This document shows positions 8,553-16,689 of a DNA stretch of 64,000 nucleotides, in pieces. The stretch covers positions 20,354 to 84,353 of the IMG/VR virus record IMGVR_UViG_3300034220_000029; one strand, given 5' to 3'. The notes under the pieces were generated by a model. That model did no database searches and had not been told where the DNA came from. It worked only from the letters and a program-made list of their open reading frames with translations. A program made the position numbers and the translations under genes. Position 1 is the stretch's first letter; each line of letters begins with the position of its first letter. The DNA is from a virus.

Positions 8553-8849
8553 TCAAGTGTTGTCGGTTTGCCTTTCCATCTGCTTGTCGATCCGGGCCCT
8601 CAGCTCCCGCAGCTCACCAGTCATGCGACCCTGCGCCTGGCGGTAGTCGTCGATGGTTTCGTCGCGCTCGTCGATGATTGCCTTCTGGTGGTCCATGAAG
8701 TTCAGCGCGGCGTGCCAGACCTTGCTGCCGATCAGCTCCTGAGTCATGGCAGGCCAGGGCTCACCGTGGCGCAGTGCCTCGACCTGCATGGTGGTGTCGT
8801 CACGGATGAAGACGTACTTGCCTTCGCAAAATTCGTAGCGTGTTTTCAT
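8553..8849 (-). CDS. Hypothetical coiled-coil protein (98 aa)
   Basis: An N-terminal half with aromatic residues is followed by a charged helix (about residues 55-95, heptad-like IDERDETIDDYRQAQGRM) that is probably a coiled coil. The ATG at 8849 overlaps the previous stop by 4 nt. Function unknown. Confidence 0.7.
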   Translation of the reverse strand: MKTRYEFCEGKYVFIRDDTTMQVEALRHGEPWPAMTQELIGSKVWHAALNFMDHQKAIIDERDETIDDYRQAQGRMTGELRELRARIDKQMERQTDNT

Positions 8850-9085
8850 GGGAATCCTGGGAAAGGGCCGTCGACGATTTCTACCGTTGTGTCCATCGAT
8901 TCGACCGAGCCAATGATCTCGACGGACGGCTCAAGCTTGAGCAGCCCTTCGTTGTGGGCGTCAAGCAGTTGCTCGACGTACTGCTGCTGATCCTCGTCAG
9001 CGACGTTGTCGGGGATGGGTATGTGGAAGCGCTCGCGCTCCCACACCGCCTGGATGCGGTCGACGGTGTAGAGGCGGGCTGTCAA
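8846..9085 (-). CDS. Hypothetical protein (79 aa, TTG start)
   Basis: A small acidic protein with the segment FHIPIPDNVADEDQQQ. The TTG at 9085 is chosen because GAGGAG lies 6 nt upstream and the TTG comes 1 nt after the stop of the previous gene; longer in-frame starts would overlap that gene deeply. A perfect copy of the 13-bp motif (9002-9014) lies in the gene and encodes its PDNV residues. Confidence 0.65.
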   Translation of the reverse strand: MTARLYTVDRIQAVWERERFHIPIPDNVADEDQQQYVEQLLDAHNEGLLKLEPSVEIIGSVESMDTTVEIVDGPFPGFP

Positions 9086-9086
9086 T

Positions 9087-9542
9087 TCAGCTCCTCGCCA
9101 GGTAGGTGACGCCAGCGAACTCGACCTCGCTGTAGTCGGCCTTGATGTTGTCGGCGGTAGCGTCCCAGTCAATGACGAGGTAGTTGGGCAGGTCCTGCGG
9201 GAGATCGCCGATTTCCTTCAGCAGCTCTTGCGTGTACTCGACGAAGTGGTCCTCGCGGATCAGTGTGGCGCCGTGTTCCCAGTCGGAGACGTTCGATTGG
9301 GCCTCGTCAGCCAGGCCCTGCAGTTTCAGGAACTCTTCGGCTTCCTCGTTCAGGATGTGGCTTGAATCGTCTGCAACGTGCTGCAGCCAGTCGTCGTAGC
9401 TGAGCTGGTTCTTCTCGTCAACGCCCTCGTTGTCGGGGAGTTCGCCGTACGCATCTTCGAGCTCGCTATCGAGCTCCTCCATGCGGGCGATGACATCCCG
9501 GCTGTCAATGATTTGGTCAAATTCATTTACTTCTCGTGCCAT
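9087..9542 (-). CDS. Conserved phage/plasmid protein of unknown function (151 aa)
   Basis: The layout, an IDSRDVIARMEEL start, a central acidic helix, WEHGATLIRE, and a C-terminal IDWDATADNIKADY with VEFAGVTYLAR, is one I recall from a widespread family in phages and plasmids with no established function. The ATG at 9542 is used rather than an in-frame ATG at 9566 because GGAGG lies 5 nt upstream of it and the shared leader hairpin (9560-9574) would otherwise be inside the coding region. A variant of the 13-bp motif lies at 9426-9438. Confidence 0.8.
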   Translation of the reverse strand: MAREVNEFDQIIDSRDVIARMEELDSELEDAYGELPDNEGVDEKNQLSYDDWLQHVADDSSHILNEEAEEFLKLQGLADEAQSNVSDWEHGATLIREDHFVEYTQELLKEIGDLPQDLPNYLVIDWDATADNIKADYSEVEFAGVTYLARS

Positions 9543-9559
9543 GTTGGCCTCCAAAAATT

Positions 9560-9574
9560 GCCGCAAAGTGCAGC
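9560..9574 (-). promoter_or_regulatory. SD-proximal leader hairpin (GCUGC-ACUUU-GCGGC)
   Basis: A five-base-pair stem with one U-G wobble and the loop ACUUU ends 7 nt before the GGAGG of the gene starting at 9542. It is a member of the recurrent hairpin family of the left arm. Confidence 0.7.
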
Positions 9575-9583
9575 GGGGTTAAA

Positions 9584-9715
9584 TCAGTCGCAGCTGCCGC
9601 CCTCGGTGTCCTCGGGCTTGACGCGGTTGAATTCCGATGCGGGCAGGTGCCCACATTCCATGCCATAGAAATATTCCACGGCGGCCGGCGGAGGGCTTGC
9701 CGGCGACTCAGTCAT
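9584..9715 (-). CDS. Small hypothetical protein (43 aa)
   Basis: A 43-residue protein (MTESPASPPPAAVEYF, then FYGMECGHLPASEF) with an AAGGAAG ribosome binding site about 7 nt before the ATG at 9715. It overlaps the end of the upstream gene by 8 nt and stops just before the leader hairpin of the next gene. The tight packing and good ribosome binding site support it despite its size. Confidence 0.6.
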   Translation of the reverse strand: MTESPASPPPAAVEYFYGMECGHLPASEFNRVKPEDTEGGSCD

Positions 9716-9941
9716 TGGTTTTTCTTCCTTGACCATTTGAGATTTCCTTCAGGCGGTTGTGCGCCCACTGGACCCCTTCAAAGAGGCCGGCGCTTCGGTG
9801 AATGACTTGCCCTCGGCGCTTGATTGCGATGAGGGACTCAGGTGTCGGCTCATACTCAAGGTGGTACGGCCCCACGATGCAGGCCCGCTGCGAGGCCTGC
9901 TCGTCGACTTGCGGCGGTGCTTCAAGTTCGAGGGTAGTCAA
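9708..9941 (-). CDS. Hypothetical protein (77 aa, TTG start)
   Basis: The TTG at 9941 overlaps the upstream stop in a TTGA, the same coupling used elsewhere in this array. Longer in-frame starts would lie inside the upstream gene. The product has a conserved-looking core (YHLEYEPTPESLIAIKRRG) and a basic C-terminus. No family recognised. Confidence 0.65.
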   Translation of the reverse strand: MTTLELEAPPQVDEQASQRACIVGPYHLEYEPTPESLIAIKRRGQVIHRSAGLFEGVQWAHNRLKEISNGQGRKTND

Positions 9942-11086
9942 GGCGTCTTCACCCCTTCCTTGAGGGCAGCCACAGCTGGGTTGAAGAACTCCGACTCCAG
10001 CGCTTCCATCGCATCGTCGGAGCCGATGAAATTCCAGCAGCTGTCGTGGTCGTCGCGCGGAATCCAGCCGATGCCGTCGCCGTCCCCAGTCACGTCTGGG
10101 TCGAGGTCGAACACCTCGACGACGCAGCCGTAGACGTCGCCGCTGCACCACTTTGCATACTCGCTGCAGACGGACTCTGCATACTCTTCCGCTGCACGGC
10201 GCAGGTCAGACTCGTCGGTGGGCGGATACTCGTTCGCAATATGCAAACGGCATACGCCCCAGCTGCCCCGGAAGACTTCCACCTCGCCATGAAAGACACC
10301 GTAGACGCTGTCGGGGTGAGGCGTCACCTGCCTCATCGAGATGCCCGGCGGGTACGGCGTCAGGTTGTCGATGGCGCCCTTGTCTGCCACCCACACCGCG
10401 TTGGGGAGGTCGTTGTGGTCACCGTCCCAGTCATGCAGGGAGATGCTCGTCTCGCCGCGGCCGTCGCTGTAGTGCATCGGGATCACGTAGGGGCCGACGA
10501 TCTGCCTCCAGTAAACCGTGTAGAGCTGGATCGCCCGCTCCTGTATCGGGTCCCAGAACACGCCGTTCGGGTCCTCGAGGTCTTGCCACAGCTCGTTGCG
10601 GTGAGCGACGAGCGCCTGATCAAGCGTCTCGCCCTCTTCAAGTTCGAGGTCACGGACCTCAAGCCAGTTGCCGAACAACTCGAAGTCCCCCTCGACCTTG
10701 GCAAGCCACTCAAGGGCGGCGATGTCGCGCAGGCAGTGGCTCGCCACCTGTAGACCGCGGTGCCCGATGTAGGGGTCACACGCAAACAGGTGGTCGATGT
10801 CGGGTTGGTCGTAGCTGTCAACACGTAGTGCCCGCCGCAGCTCCGACTCGTCGTCAGTGATGACGCCCTCGTTGTGGGTGTACAGGTCGCCTTGGCAATC
10901 GCCGTCGGTCATCGGGTTGCCACTGCCGTCGTTATCCTGGACCAGGTACGCGATGACGAGATGGTCGCCGACGCGCTCGGCCATCATGTTGTCTTCGGAG
11001 ACCGGCTCGAAGGTCAGGGGTACTTCGACGCCCTCGACCTCGACACTGTGCGTGGTGCGGGTTCGGGTTCGTGTTCTCAGGTGCAT
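9938..11086 (-). CDS. Large acidic hypothetical protein (382 aa)
   Basis: A very acidic protein after an arginine/threonine-rich start (RTRTRTRTTHSVEVEGVEV). It contains many tryptophans and cysteines and a DLDPDVTGDGDGIGW segment that could bind metal, but no enzyme family is recognisable. The ATG at 11086 follows GGAG by 6 nt after a short gap. It contains a GACGCTGTCGGGG variant of the dispersed motif (10304-10316), in frame with HPDSV. Function unknown. Confidence 0.75.
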   Translation of the reverse strand: MHLRTRTRTRTTHSVEVEGVEVPLTFEPVSEDNMMAERVGDHLVIAYLVQDNDGSGNPMTDGDCQGDLYTHNEGVITDDESELRRALRVDSYDQPDIDHLFACDPYIGHRGLQVASHCLRDIAALEWLAKVEGDFELFGNWLEVRDLELEEGETLDQALVAHRNELWQDLEDPNGVFWDPIQERAIQLYTVYWRQIVGPYVIPMHYSDGRGETSISLHDWDGDHNDLPNAVWVADKGAIDNLTPYPPGISMRQVTPHPDSVYGVFHGEVEVFRGSWGVCRLHIANEYPPTDESDLRRAAEEYAESVCSEYAKWCSGDVYGCVVEVFDLDPDVTGDGDGIGWIPRDDHDSCWNFIGSDDAMEALESEFFNPAVAALKEGVKTP

Positions 11087-11097
11087 GGCGGCTCCAG

Positions 11098-11394
11098 TTA
11101 AACGCTGAAGCGTGGTGAGAAGAGGTTGGTCATGTGCCCAGTGCTGCGGTCGATGCGGTTGCAGATGCCTGCAACGTCGTGGGCGAAGTTGAAGCCGTCA
11201 GCATCGAGCAGCTGCTGCAGCTTCAACGGGTTGCCGTTGGCGTGGCATGCCGTGATGTCCATCTGCATGCCCAGGACGTCGGTGAAGCCGCTGTCGGGGA
11301 ACTCCTTCATGAAGCGTTGGACGATCTGGTCGATGAGGGCGGAGTCGGCGGGGCAGACTCGGAAGGAAACTCGTTCTTTGCGTGCGGTGGTCAT
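11098..11394 (-). CDS. Hypothetical protein (98 aa)
   Basis: A small protein with the start segment TARKERVSFRVCPADSALIDQIV, which looks like a short helical or ribbon-helix fold, and a C-terminus rich in aromatic residues. The ATG at 11394 is preferred over one at 11418 because AAGGA lies 7 nt before it and the longer version would overlap the methyltransferase gene. Function unknown. Confidence 0.65.
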   Translation of the reverse strand: MTTARKERVSFRVCPADSALIDQIVQRFMKEFPDSGFTDVLGMQMDITACHANGNPLKLQQLLDADGFNFAHDVAGICNRIDRSTGHMTNLFSPRFSV

Positions 11395-11414
11395 GTGTGG
11401 TCCTTGGTAATGAA

Positions 11415-12809
11415 TCAACCTACCGCCCGGTCAAGCCTGTACCCGGCGGTGGTGGCGATGCCAGCCACATCGACGTTGCGCAGGCATTGCCCGACGCGCT
11501 TCATCAAGGCGATGACCATGCCGGGTGCAACGCCCTGGCCAAGCGCGATGTGCTTGTCGGTGTTGGACATGCCGGCGACCAGCGCCGGGTTGACACCCTT
11601 GATCCGTGCATGCTCGTCGCCGCTGAAGAGGCGCAGCAGGTTGGGGTCAGTCGGGTGCTTGAGCAGCGGGTCGGTCGAGCCGCCCTTGTGATAGCCCTTG
11701 CGCAGCGTCGGGACCTTGGTGGAAGTGGGGTCGACGATCTGCATCTGGAAGCCCTTGCCGGCTGCCTTGTCGGTCACAGCCTTGTCCTTGAGGTACTGGA
11801 AGGTGCCCCAGTGGTGGTCGCCGTGCCGGTCGAGGATGTCAGCCACGGTGCGAACTGGGCGCACAGCTGGAGCCAGGCCAGCAAGGTCCAGCGTGATGCC
11901 GCGGGTGACGGCCACGAGGAACCAGCGGATGCGCTTTTCGAGGGCGCCGAAGTCCTGCGAGTCCAGCACCACTTCGTGGGTCGAGTAGCCCATGTCGCGC
12001 AGCTGCTGGCGGATGATCGATGCCGAGGCGGAGGTGGCGTACTCAGGGACGTTCTCCAGCAGCACCACACCGGGCTGAAACTTCTGGACGAACGTCAGGA
12101 AGGCGTGGGCAAGGTGGCCGACCTCGGGGTGGTCTTCCATCATGGCGATCCCGTGCTTGGATTTGCCGGCCTTGCTGGCGCCGCTGCAGGGGATGCCAGC
12201 CACCAGCACGTCGGCGTAGGGAAGGGAGGCCATCAGCGCCTCGTCCTGGATCGCTTCCTGCATCGGTGCTGCGATCGTCATCGTTGTCGGGGTGATGGCG
12301 TCGTTGGCGGAGCTGGCATGCTCCAGCAGGTCGGCGTCAATCTCGTTGACGACCACGGCATGCGCGGCGATCCCGACCTGAGCCAGACCGGCGTGGGCGG
12401 CGTTGTCGAGGATGCCGGCGCCGAAGGCCAGGCCCGCCACCGTCAGGGCCGCACCGCTCAAACCGGTGCGCAAACGTGCGAGGCGGGTCGTGGCGGCCTT
12501 TTCGGAGGCCAGCTGGGAGATCAGGATCTCGCCGTCGTTGAATTCGACCTTGACGGCCTCCATGCCCTTGAAGGCGCCGAGCACCAGGTCGGAGTTCAGA
12601 TCGATCACCGGGACCGACTTGGCACCCTCACCCTTGCCGGACACAAGGAATCCGCCCTCAGGGTTGCTGTACAGGCGCACAGCGTCTTCCTTGACGTCGA
12701 TGGAGTAGCGGTCGCCCCGCTTGAATCCGCAGCCTGCAAGGCGTTGGGTCTGGAAGTAAAGGCGTGGCCGGCCGCGGTGCGACCCGACCTGTTTGGTCTC
12801 GTAGTGCAT
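11415..12809 (-). CDS. DNA cytosine-5 methyltransferase
   Basis: 464 residues. After an N-terminal extension of about 120 residues come the C5-methylase motifs: motif I AFGAGILDNA at about 128-137, motif IV GIPCSG with the catalytic cysteine C208, motif VI ENV at 252-254, a KRIRWFLVAV segment (motif VIII-like), and a C-terminal GQGVAPGM (motif X-like). It would methylate cytosine in phage DNA, probably to evade host restriction. No restriction nuclease gene is adjacent, so it is an orphan enzyme. The ATG at 12809 is preceded by the shared leader hairpin and GGAG. A related motif copy lies at 12280-12292. Confidence 0.9.
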   Translation of the reverse strand: MHYETKQVGSHRGRPRLYFQTQRLAGCGFKRGDRYSIDVKEDAVRLYSNPEGGFLVSGKGEGAKSVPVIDLNSDLVLGAFKGMEAVKVEFNDGEILISQLASEKAATTRLARLRTGLSGAALTVAGLAFGAGILDNAAHAGLAQVGIAAHAVVVNEIDADLLEHASSANDAITPTTMTIAAPMQEAIQDEALMASLPYADVLVAGIPCSGASKAGKSKHGIAMMEDHPEVGHLAHAFLTFVQKFQPGVVLLENVPEYATSASASIIRQQLRDMGYSTHEVVLDSQDFGALEKRIRWFLVAVTRGITLDLAGLAPAVRPVRTVADILDRHGDHHWGTFQYLKDKAVTDKAAGKGFQMQIVDPTSTKVPTLRKGYHKGGSTDPLLKHPTDPNLLRLFSGDEHARIKGVNPALVAGMSNTDKHIALGQGVAPGMVIALMKRVGQCLRNVDVAGIATTAGYRLDRAVG

Positions 12810-12824
12810 AGGACTCCAAAAGCT

Positions 12825-12839
12825 GCCGCAAAGCGCGGC
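12825..12839 (-). promoter_or_regulatory. SD-proximal leader hairpin (GCCGC-GCUUU-GCGGC)
   Basis: A perfect 5-bp stem with the consensus GCUUU loop lies in the 49-nt gap before the methyltransferase gene. The stem ends 7 nt before GGAG. Confidence 0.75.
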
Positions 12840-12858
12840 GGGTTGTGTGATGGGCTGC

Positions 12859-13131
12859 TCAGTGATGCGAGATCGGTGGGCGCGAGCTGCCCCAGCTCGA
12901 CGAGGGCGGGGCGACAGGCGGGGTCACTGGCTCAGGCATCGGGCCGCGCAGACGCTTGACCCGCGCAGCCTGATACCGAACCTGGGCCCTGGCCAAGTCG
13001 AGGGAGTCGAGGGCTTCCAGCTCGGCGACCAGGGCGGCTTGCAACTTGCGATCCCGCGCTTGCTCCTGGGTCAGTGGCCGCCACACTTCGAGGAAGGGCT
13101 GGATCAGTTTTCGTTGGAGGTAGTTAAGCAT
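12859..13131 (-). CDS. Hypothetical protein (90 aa)
   Basis: A mostly helical, charged N-terminal part (QEQARDRKLQAALVAELEAL) is followed by a proline- and serine-rich tail. The ATG at 13131 overlaps the upstream gene by 8 nt. Unknown function. Confidence 0.6.
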   Translation of the reverse strand: MLNYLQRKLIQPFLEVWRPLTQEQARDRKLQAALVAELEALDSLDLARAQVRYQAARVKRLRGPMPEPVTPPVAPPSSSWGSSRPPISHH

Positions 13132-13399
13132 TGTCTGGATACTCCTGGGGAAGGTCGGGTCTCACGCATTCGACGGCTGCGTCACGGCCAGTGGCCAGCA
13201 GCAGCAGAACGCCGGGGTTGAGTTGTTGGTTCGGAGCTACTAGCTCCAGTGCACCCATCGCGCCGATGAAGAAGTGCAGTTGCGCCTCGGCGTGTTTTTT
13301 GGTGCCGGGCTTGAGGCCTTGGGCTTCCCTCCGGCCTTTCCACTTCAGCGCGAGGCGGTGAAGCAAAATGGCGTGGGCTGTGTGACTGTGGGCGATCAT
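13124..13399 (-). CDS. Hypothetical protein (91 aa)
   Basis: A basic N-terminus (LALKWKGRREAQGLKPGTKK) is followed by a hydrophobic middle (FFIGAMGALELVAP and VLLLLATGRDA). A single amphipathic or membrane-associated helix is possible but not clear. The ATG at 13399 overlaps the previous stop by 4 nt. Confidence 0.6.
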   Translation of the reverse strand: MIAHSHTAHAILLHRLALKWKGRREAQGLKPGTKKHAEAQLHFFIGAMGALELVAPNQQLNPGVLLLLATGRDAAVECVRPDLPQEYPDNA

Positions 13400-13890
13400 T
13401 CCTGATACCTCCAGTCAGCCGGCACGTCGTACGCTGTGACGTCGCCGTCGCAGGTGTCGATGATCCCGGCGTTGGGCACGCAGGGTGATGCGCGGCGGGC
13501 TTTGTCCGTGGAGAACGGAGACATCAAGATGAAGAAGTGCAGGGCGCCACCCATCCAGCTCGATTGGTACTGCACCGGGTTGGGCGGGTAGCCCTCGATC
13601 TCGATCTCGCCCGCCGTGATGGCGCTGTCGCATTCCCATTCGTCGCCGAACTCCTCGGTGGCCGCGTCCTCGTCCAGCGCACCGTTGCCGTCGAGCAGCC
13701 GCTCGGGTACGAAGTCGCCGTTGTCAATGTCGGCCCGGAGCTCTGTGAGGAACTCCTGGAGGCCTTCGACGTAGCTCAAGTCTCGCGCATGGCTCCCGTA
13801 CAGCAGTGTTTCCACGATGTCCGGGTCCAGGCTGGCCGCGCTGATGTAGCCGTAGGCGATGCCGCTGTCGGGGTTGACGTTGGGAGTCAT
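13396..13890 (-). CDS. Hypothetical acidic protein (164 aa)
   Basis: Starts NVNPDSGIAYGYISAASLDPDIV; the NPDS residues are encoded by a variant of the 13-bp motif (13861-13873). The middle is acidic and the C-terminus has two cysteines. No family recognised. It overlaps neighbours by 4 nt on both sides. Confidence 0.65.
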   Translation of the reverse strand: MTPNVNPDSGIAYGYISAASLDPDIVETLLYGSHARDLSYVEGLQEFLTELRADIDNGDFVPERLLDGNGALDEDAATEEFGDEWECDSAITAGEIEIEGYPPNPVQYQSSWMGGALHFFILMSPFSTDKARRASPCVPNAGIIDTCDGDVTAYDVPADWRYQE

Positions 13891-14132
13891 GAAATCTCCC
13901 CGCGGCAGTCGCCGCAGTGTGTGTGCAGTTCCGCATCCGTCGTGAACAGTGGGTGAATTAAGTTGCCCTCGCGGTCAACGAGGTCGTACTCCACGCCTTG
14001 GTCGTCCTTGCAGGACTCACCCATGGCGTAGGGGTGGTTGTGGTCGAGCTTCATCCGCTGCGTTGCCTTCTGGGTACAGGGCACGCAGTGGGCATCCGCC
14101 TCGAAGGCGTAGCCGTAGATGCGGTCGGTCAT
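13887..14132 (-). CDS. Small putative zinc-binding protein (81 aa)
   Basis: Contains CVPC near residue 16 and HTHCGDC near the C-terminus, with further histidines between, consistent with a zinc site. Coupled on both sides by ATGA overlaps. Function unknown. Confidence 0.65.
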   Translation of the reverse strand: MTDRIYGYAFEADAHCVPCTQKATQRMKLDHNHPYAMGESCKDDQGVEYDLVDREGNLIHPLFTTDAELHTHCGDCRGEIS

Positions 14133-14311
14133 GCCGGCTCCAGCTCAGGCACAGGCTCCGCCACCGTCTCGCGCTCGAAGATGAGTGCAAGCACCGGGCC
14201 GGTCGGCTTGGGCGTTTCTTCGAGCACCATGTTGATGGCCTCGACGTGATCCTCGCAGTCGATCTCGTAGCGGGCAAGCTTGCCGGCCACCCTGCCGAAA
14301 ACCGAGATCAT
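14129..14311 (-). CDS. Small hypothetical protein (60 aa)
   Basis: A 60-residue acidic protein with a plausible start (ATGA overlap at 14308-14311) and coupled stop. No motif seen; supported mainly by packing. Confidence 0.55.
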   Translation of the reverse strand: MISVFGRVAGKLARYEIDCEDHVEAINMVLEETPKPTGPVLALIFERETVAEPVPELEPA

Positions 14312-14649
14312 GCTTTCACCTTATAGCCATACGCACCCATCAGCAGGTTGCCGGCATGGACCCAGGCCTCGGTGATCAAGTCCCTTGTGAAATCGCACTC
14401 GATGTCAAACTCGAAGCCCATGAAGCTTGACGCCAGCGCGTTGAGCATCAGCTGGTTGGCATCGACGAAATCGTGCAGGTAGTCGATCCCCTCACCGGGT
14501 TCGCGCAGCGAATTCTTCAGCACGCACAAGTCAAGCTGGGCGACGCTGAGGCCTGTGGTCAGTTCCACAAGGAAGTTGGCCGACACGGTGGCGACAGCGT
14601 GCTTGCGCATGACCGCCGGGTGTTGTTTGACGTCTTCGAGGTTCATCAT
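14308..14649 (-). CDS. Hypothetical protein (113 aa)
   Basis: Probably helical, with the hydrophobic segment ANQLMLNALASSFMGFEFDI. The ATG at 14649 forms an ATGA with the upstream stop, so earlier in-frame starts inside the upstream gene are rejected. Function unknown. Confidence 0.65.
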   Translation of the reverse strand: MMNLEDVKQHPAVMRKHAVATVSANFLVELTTGLSVAQLDLCVLKNSLREPGEGIDYLHDFVDANQLMLNALASSFMGFEFDIECDFTRDLITEAWVHAGNLLMGAYGYKVKA

Positions 14650-14954
14650 TGAGTGACCTTGTCTTTGAGGTAGAGGCGGACTTGGCTCAGGCGGTACAGG
14701 TTGCAGCCGCCGCTGTTGGAGCGAAGGGCGGGTGCCGGTGAGGCCAGGCCCACGGAGTTTTTGCCGCGCAGCTTGCCGCGCAGCGTGTTCGGTTTCATGC
14801 CGAGGCGGTCTTCGCATTCAGCGAGCGAGTACAGTGGCTCCTTCGGCCTCGCTGTCGGGGACGGCTTCGGAGGCTGCGAGAACCGGTGGGCGATGCACGG
14901 CTCGCTGGGGTAGTGCGGTGGGTTCGGGAAAACCGTGCTAGGGCTATGCAGCAT
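14646..14954 (-). CDS. Putative small DNA-binding (excisionase-like) protein
   Basis: After a proline-rich N-terminus, the sequence YSLAECEDRLGMKPNTLRGK followed by NLYRLSQVRLYLKDK has the layout of a small winged-helix or MerR-like domain, as in phage excisionase or replication regulators. The ATG at 14954 is selected because GGAGG lies 6 nt upstream. A related copy of the 13-bp motif lies at 14848-14860. DNA binding is inference from the pattern. Confidence 0.6.
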   Translation of the reverse strand: MLHSPSTVFPNPPHYPSEPCIAHRFSQPPKPSPTARPKEPLYSLAECEDRLGMKPNTLRGKLRGKNSVGLASPAPALRSNSGGCNLYRLSQVRLYLKDKVTQ

Positions 14955-15276
14955 GGGCAACCTCCAGCTTCCCGACCGTGATCAGGTGCGTGCGCAGCGC
15001 GTTGGTGGCGGCGGCGTAGCAGCTGTGCGAATGGAACTCGCCGACGGTCTGGATGTTGCCGTTGTCGGGGTCCTGGCGCCGCACGCTGAAGCCGACCACG
15101 CCCGAAGGGTTGGTCTCTTGCGTGACGAAGTAGTTGCCGTGGTCAGTCTTCACGCCGACGCCGGGCAGCACTGTGCGGAAGAACACGAGTGTTTCGGTGT
15201 CGAACCAGTGGCGGAACTCGCCGGGGCGGTACAGCCGCTTGATCTCGGCCATGGAAATGGCGGGGTATCCAAGCAT
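14944..15276 (-). CDS. Hypothetical protein (110 aa)
   Basis: A mixed protein with RLYRPGEFRHWFDTETLVFFR near the start and a FSVRRQDPDNGN segment. The DPDN part is encoded by a 1-mismatch copy of the 13-bp motif (15058-15070). The ATG at 15276 follows AGGAG and the shared leader hairpin. No recognised family. Confidence 0.65.
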   Translation of the reverse strand: MLGYPAISMAEIKRLYRPGEFRHWFDTETLVFFRTVLPGVGVKTDHGNYFVTQETNPSGVVGFSVRRQDPDNGNIQTVGEFHSHSCYAAATNALRTHLITVGKLEVAHAA

Positions 15277-15293
15277 GTTGATCTCCTAAGGTT

Positions 15294-15326
15294 GCCCAAA
15301 GCGGGCGGTGTTCACGAAAGGTGAAC
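15294..15326 (-). promoter_or_regulatory. Tandem leader hairpins, one of the SD-proximal family
   Basis: On the transcript GTTCAC-CUUUC-GTGAAC (15310-15326) is followed by GCCC-GCUUU-GGGC (15294-15306), which ends 7 nt before GGAG. The second stem differs from the usual GCCGC stem on both sides, so pairing is kept by compensatory change. Confidence 0.75.
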
Positions 15327-15345
15327 GGGTGGGTTTGCTGAACGG

Positions 15346-15702
15346 TTACAGGTACGCGGGGTATTGCTCGATGACCCTCCTCACGAACGTGCGGTGGATC
15401 GCCGCCTTCATTTCCGCGTCGGCCGGCAGGCCCCACTTCATCACGTTGTAGAGGTAGATGAAGCGGACATCATCGTCCCCGGGGTCGTCGCCTTCGTCGC
15501 GCTCGGCAGTGATGTCCACCCAGCGGTACGCGTCGCTGAAGCACATTCGCGCCAGCTGGCAGCTGGTGCTCTCCTTGCGTCGCTGATTGCTGGGTCGCTC
15601 ACGCACCCAGCCGTCGACGTTGTAGTCGGATTCGAGCTGGGCGTGGGCCTGGCAGATGTCGAAGACGCTGACGGGGTTGCCGTCGATCTTGAGGTAGTTC
15701 AC
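15346..15702 (-). CDS. Hypothetical protein (118 aa, GTG start)
   Basis: The GTG at 15702 lies 1 nt after the upstream stop. The product contains a helical domain with RWVDITAERDEGDDPGDDDV and ends with RRVIEQYPAYL. No family recognised. Confidence 0.65.
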   Translation of the reverse strand: MNYLKIDGNPVSVFDICQAHAQLESDYNVDGWVRERPSNQRRKESTSCQLARMCFSDAYRWVDITAERDEGDDPGDDDVRFIYLYNVMKWGLPADAEMKAAIHRTFVRRVIEQYPAYL

Positions 15703-15703
15703 G

Positions 15704-16078
15704 TCAGTGTTCCGTGATCAGGATCAACGCGAACCTCACCGACTCGTTGGCCAGCATGAAGTCGAACTTGCCGTCGGGCATGTCGGTGTAGGCAAGCTCG
15801 TGCTTCCAGACTGGGGGCGCATCATCTTCAAGCGTGAGCTCGACGTGCCCCTTGTTGTCCTTCACGATCAGCGAGACGATGCCTTGCGTGGCACCGGTCT
15901 CAATCATCACGGCCGGCAGCTCGGTCGCCAGCATGTCAATCAGCCAGTAGCAGCCCGCTTCTGCACAGTCCTTGACGCCGTCGCTGTACTCGAAGCGCGG
16001 GTCATACCAATGTGAGTAAAACGCGTTCGCGCCGTTGCGGCTCTCGTTGAATGCCGCGTTGAATGCCTGGATGTTCAT
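15704..16078 (-). CDS. DUF6876-like protein
   Basis: 124 residues with the pattern I associate with DUF6876: FYSHWYDPRFEYSDGVKDCA, then GCYWLIDMLAT, a beta-strand region ending VELTLEDD, and TDMPDGKFDFMLANESVRF near the end. Members occur in phages and mobile elements; function unknown. The ATG at 16078 follows AAGGAA, which is itself the end of the upstream gene (ATGA overlap). Family call is from memory. Confidence 0.7.
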   Translation of the reverse strand: MNIQAFNAAFNESRNGANAFYSHWYDPRFEYSDGVKDCAEAGCYWLIDMLATELPAVMIETGATQGIVSLIVKDNKGHVELTLEDDAPPVWKHELAYTDMPDGKFDFMLANESVRFALILITEH

Positions 16079-16689
16079 GTTGGTTCCTTGATGTCGTTGT
16101 GTTCGCCGTGTATGACCATGATCACTTCGTAATCAAGGTGCTCGTCACCCACTGGAGGGTTGTCTTCCAGATCATCACGTTCGTCTGGGCTCATCGCGGC
16201 TACATACGCTTCGGACTGCGCCATCGTCTGGGCCTCGAGCACCGTTCGCGCCTCGACGGTTGCCATGTACGTGTCAGTGCCGAAGTTGTCGGTGACGTGC
16301 TCGGGGTAGAGGACCAGCACGGTGAACTTGCGCATGCCGTTGGGGAGCTTCCCCTCAAGTGCCGCGAGCCTCGCCTGCAGAACGCGGTACGGCGGGTTGG
16401 CCGCGGCCTCAGCCATCGCCTCCGCTGCCTCGGCCTGGGCGTCCTCGATCGTGCCGAAGTACATGCTGACGCTGGCTGATGCCTTGCTGCCGTCGTGGTA
16501 GCGCACGCTGATCGAGCCCCATGTGCCCCCGGGACTTATCATGTGCTCGGTCACCGTCAACGGGTGGATGTCGACCCTGAGGAGGACGCTGTCGGGGTCC
16601 CCGTTCTCCCAGATGTAGTCGAGGTCGTAGGCGGTGAAGGGGAGCTTCTGCTGAACCAGAAACTCGTGGGTCATTGCGCGTGATTTCAT
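16075..16689 (-). CDS. Hypothetical protein (204 aa)
   Basis: A mixed alpha/beta protein with an alanine/glutamate-rich helix (AQAEAAEAMAEAAANPP) near the centre and a C-terminal acidic region. It carries GACGCTGTCGGGG (16585-16597) encoding DPDSV. The ATG at 16689 sits in the junction sequence GACGACCGATGAAA, which also occurs before the gene starting at 17036. Function unknown. Confidence 0.65.
   Translation of the reverse strand: MKSRAMTHEFLVQQKLPFTAYDLDYIWENGDPDSVLLRVDIHPLTVTEHMISPGGTWGSISVRYHDGSKASASVSMYFGTIEDAQAEAAEAMAEAAANPPYRVLQARLAALEGKLPNGMRKFTVLVLYPEHVTDNFGTDTYMATVEARTVLEAQTMAQSEAYVAAMSPDERDDLEDNPPVGDEHLDYEVIMVIHGEHNDIKEPT

Noticed and set aside
11382-12959. Long plus-strand open frame of 525 codons
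   Set aside because: It lies opposite the cytosine methyltransferase, which has all C5-methylase motifs; long antisense frames are common in GC-rich DNA.
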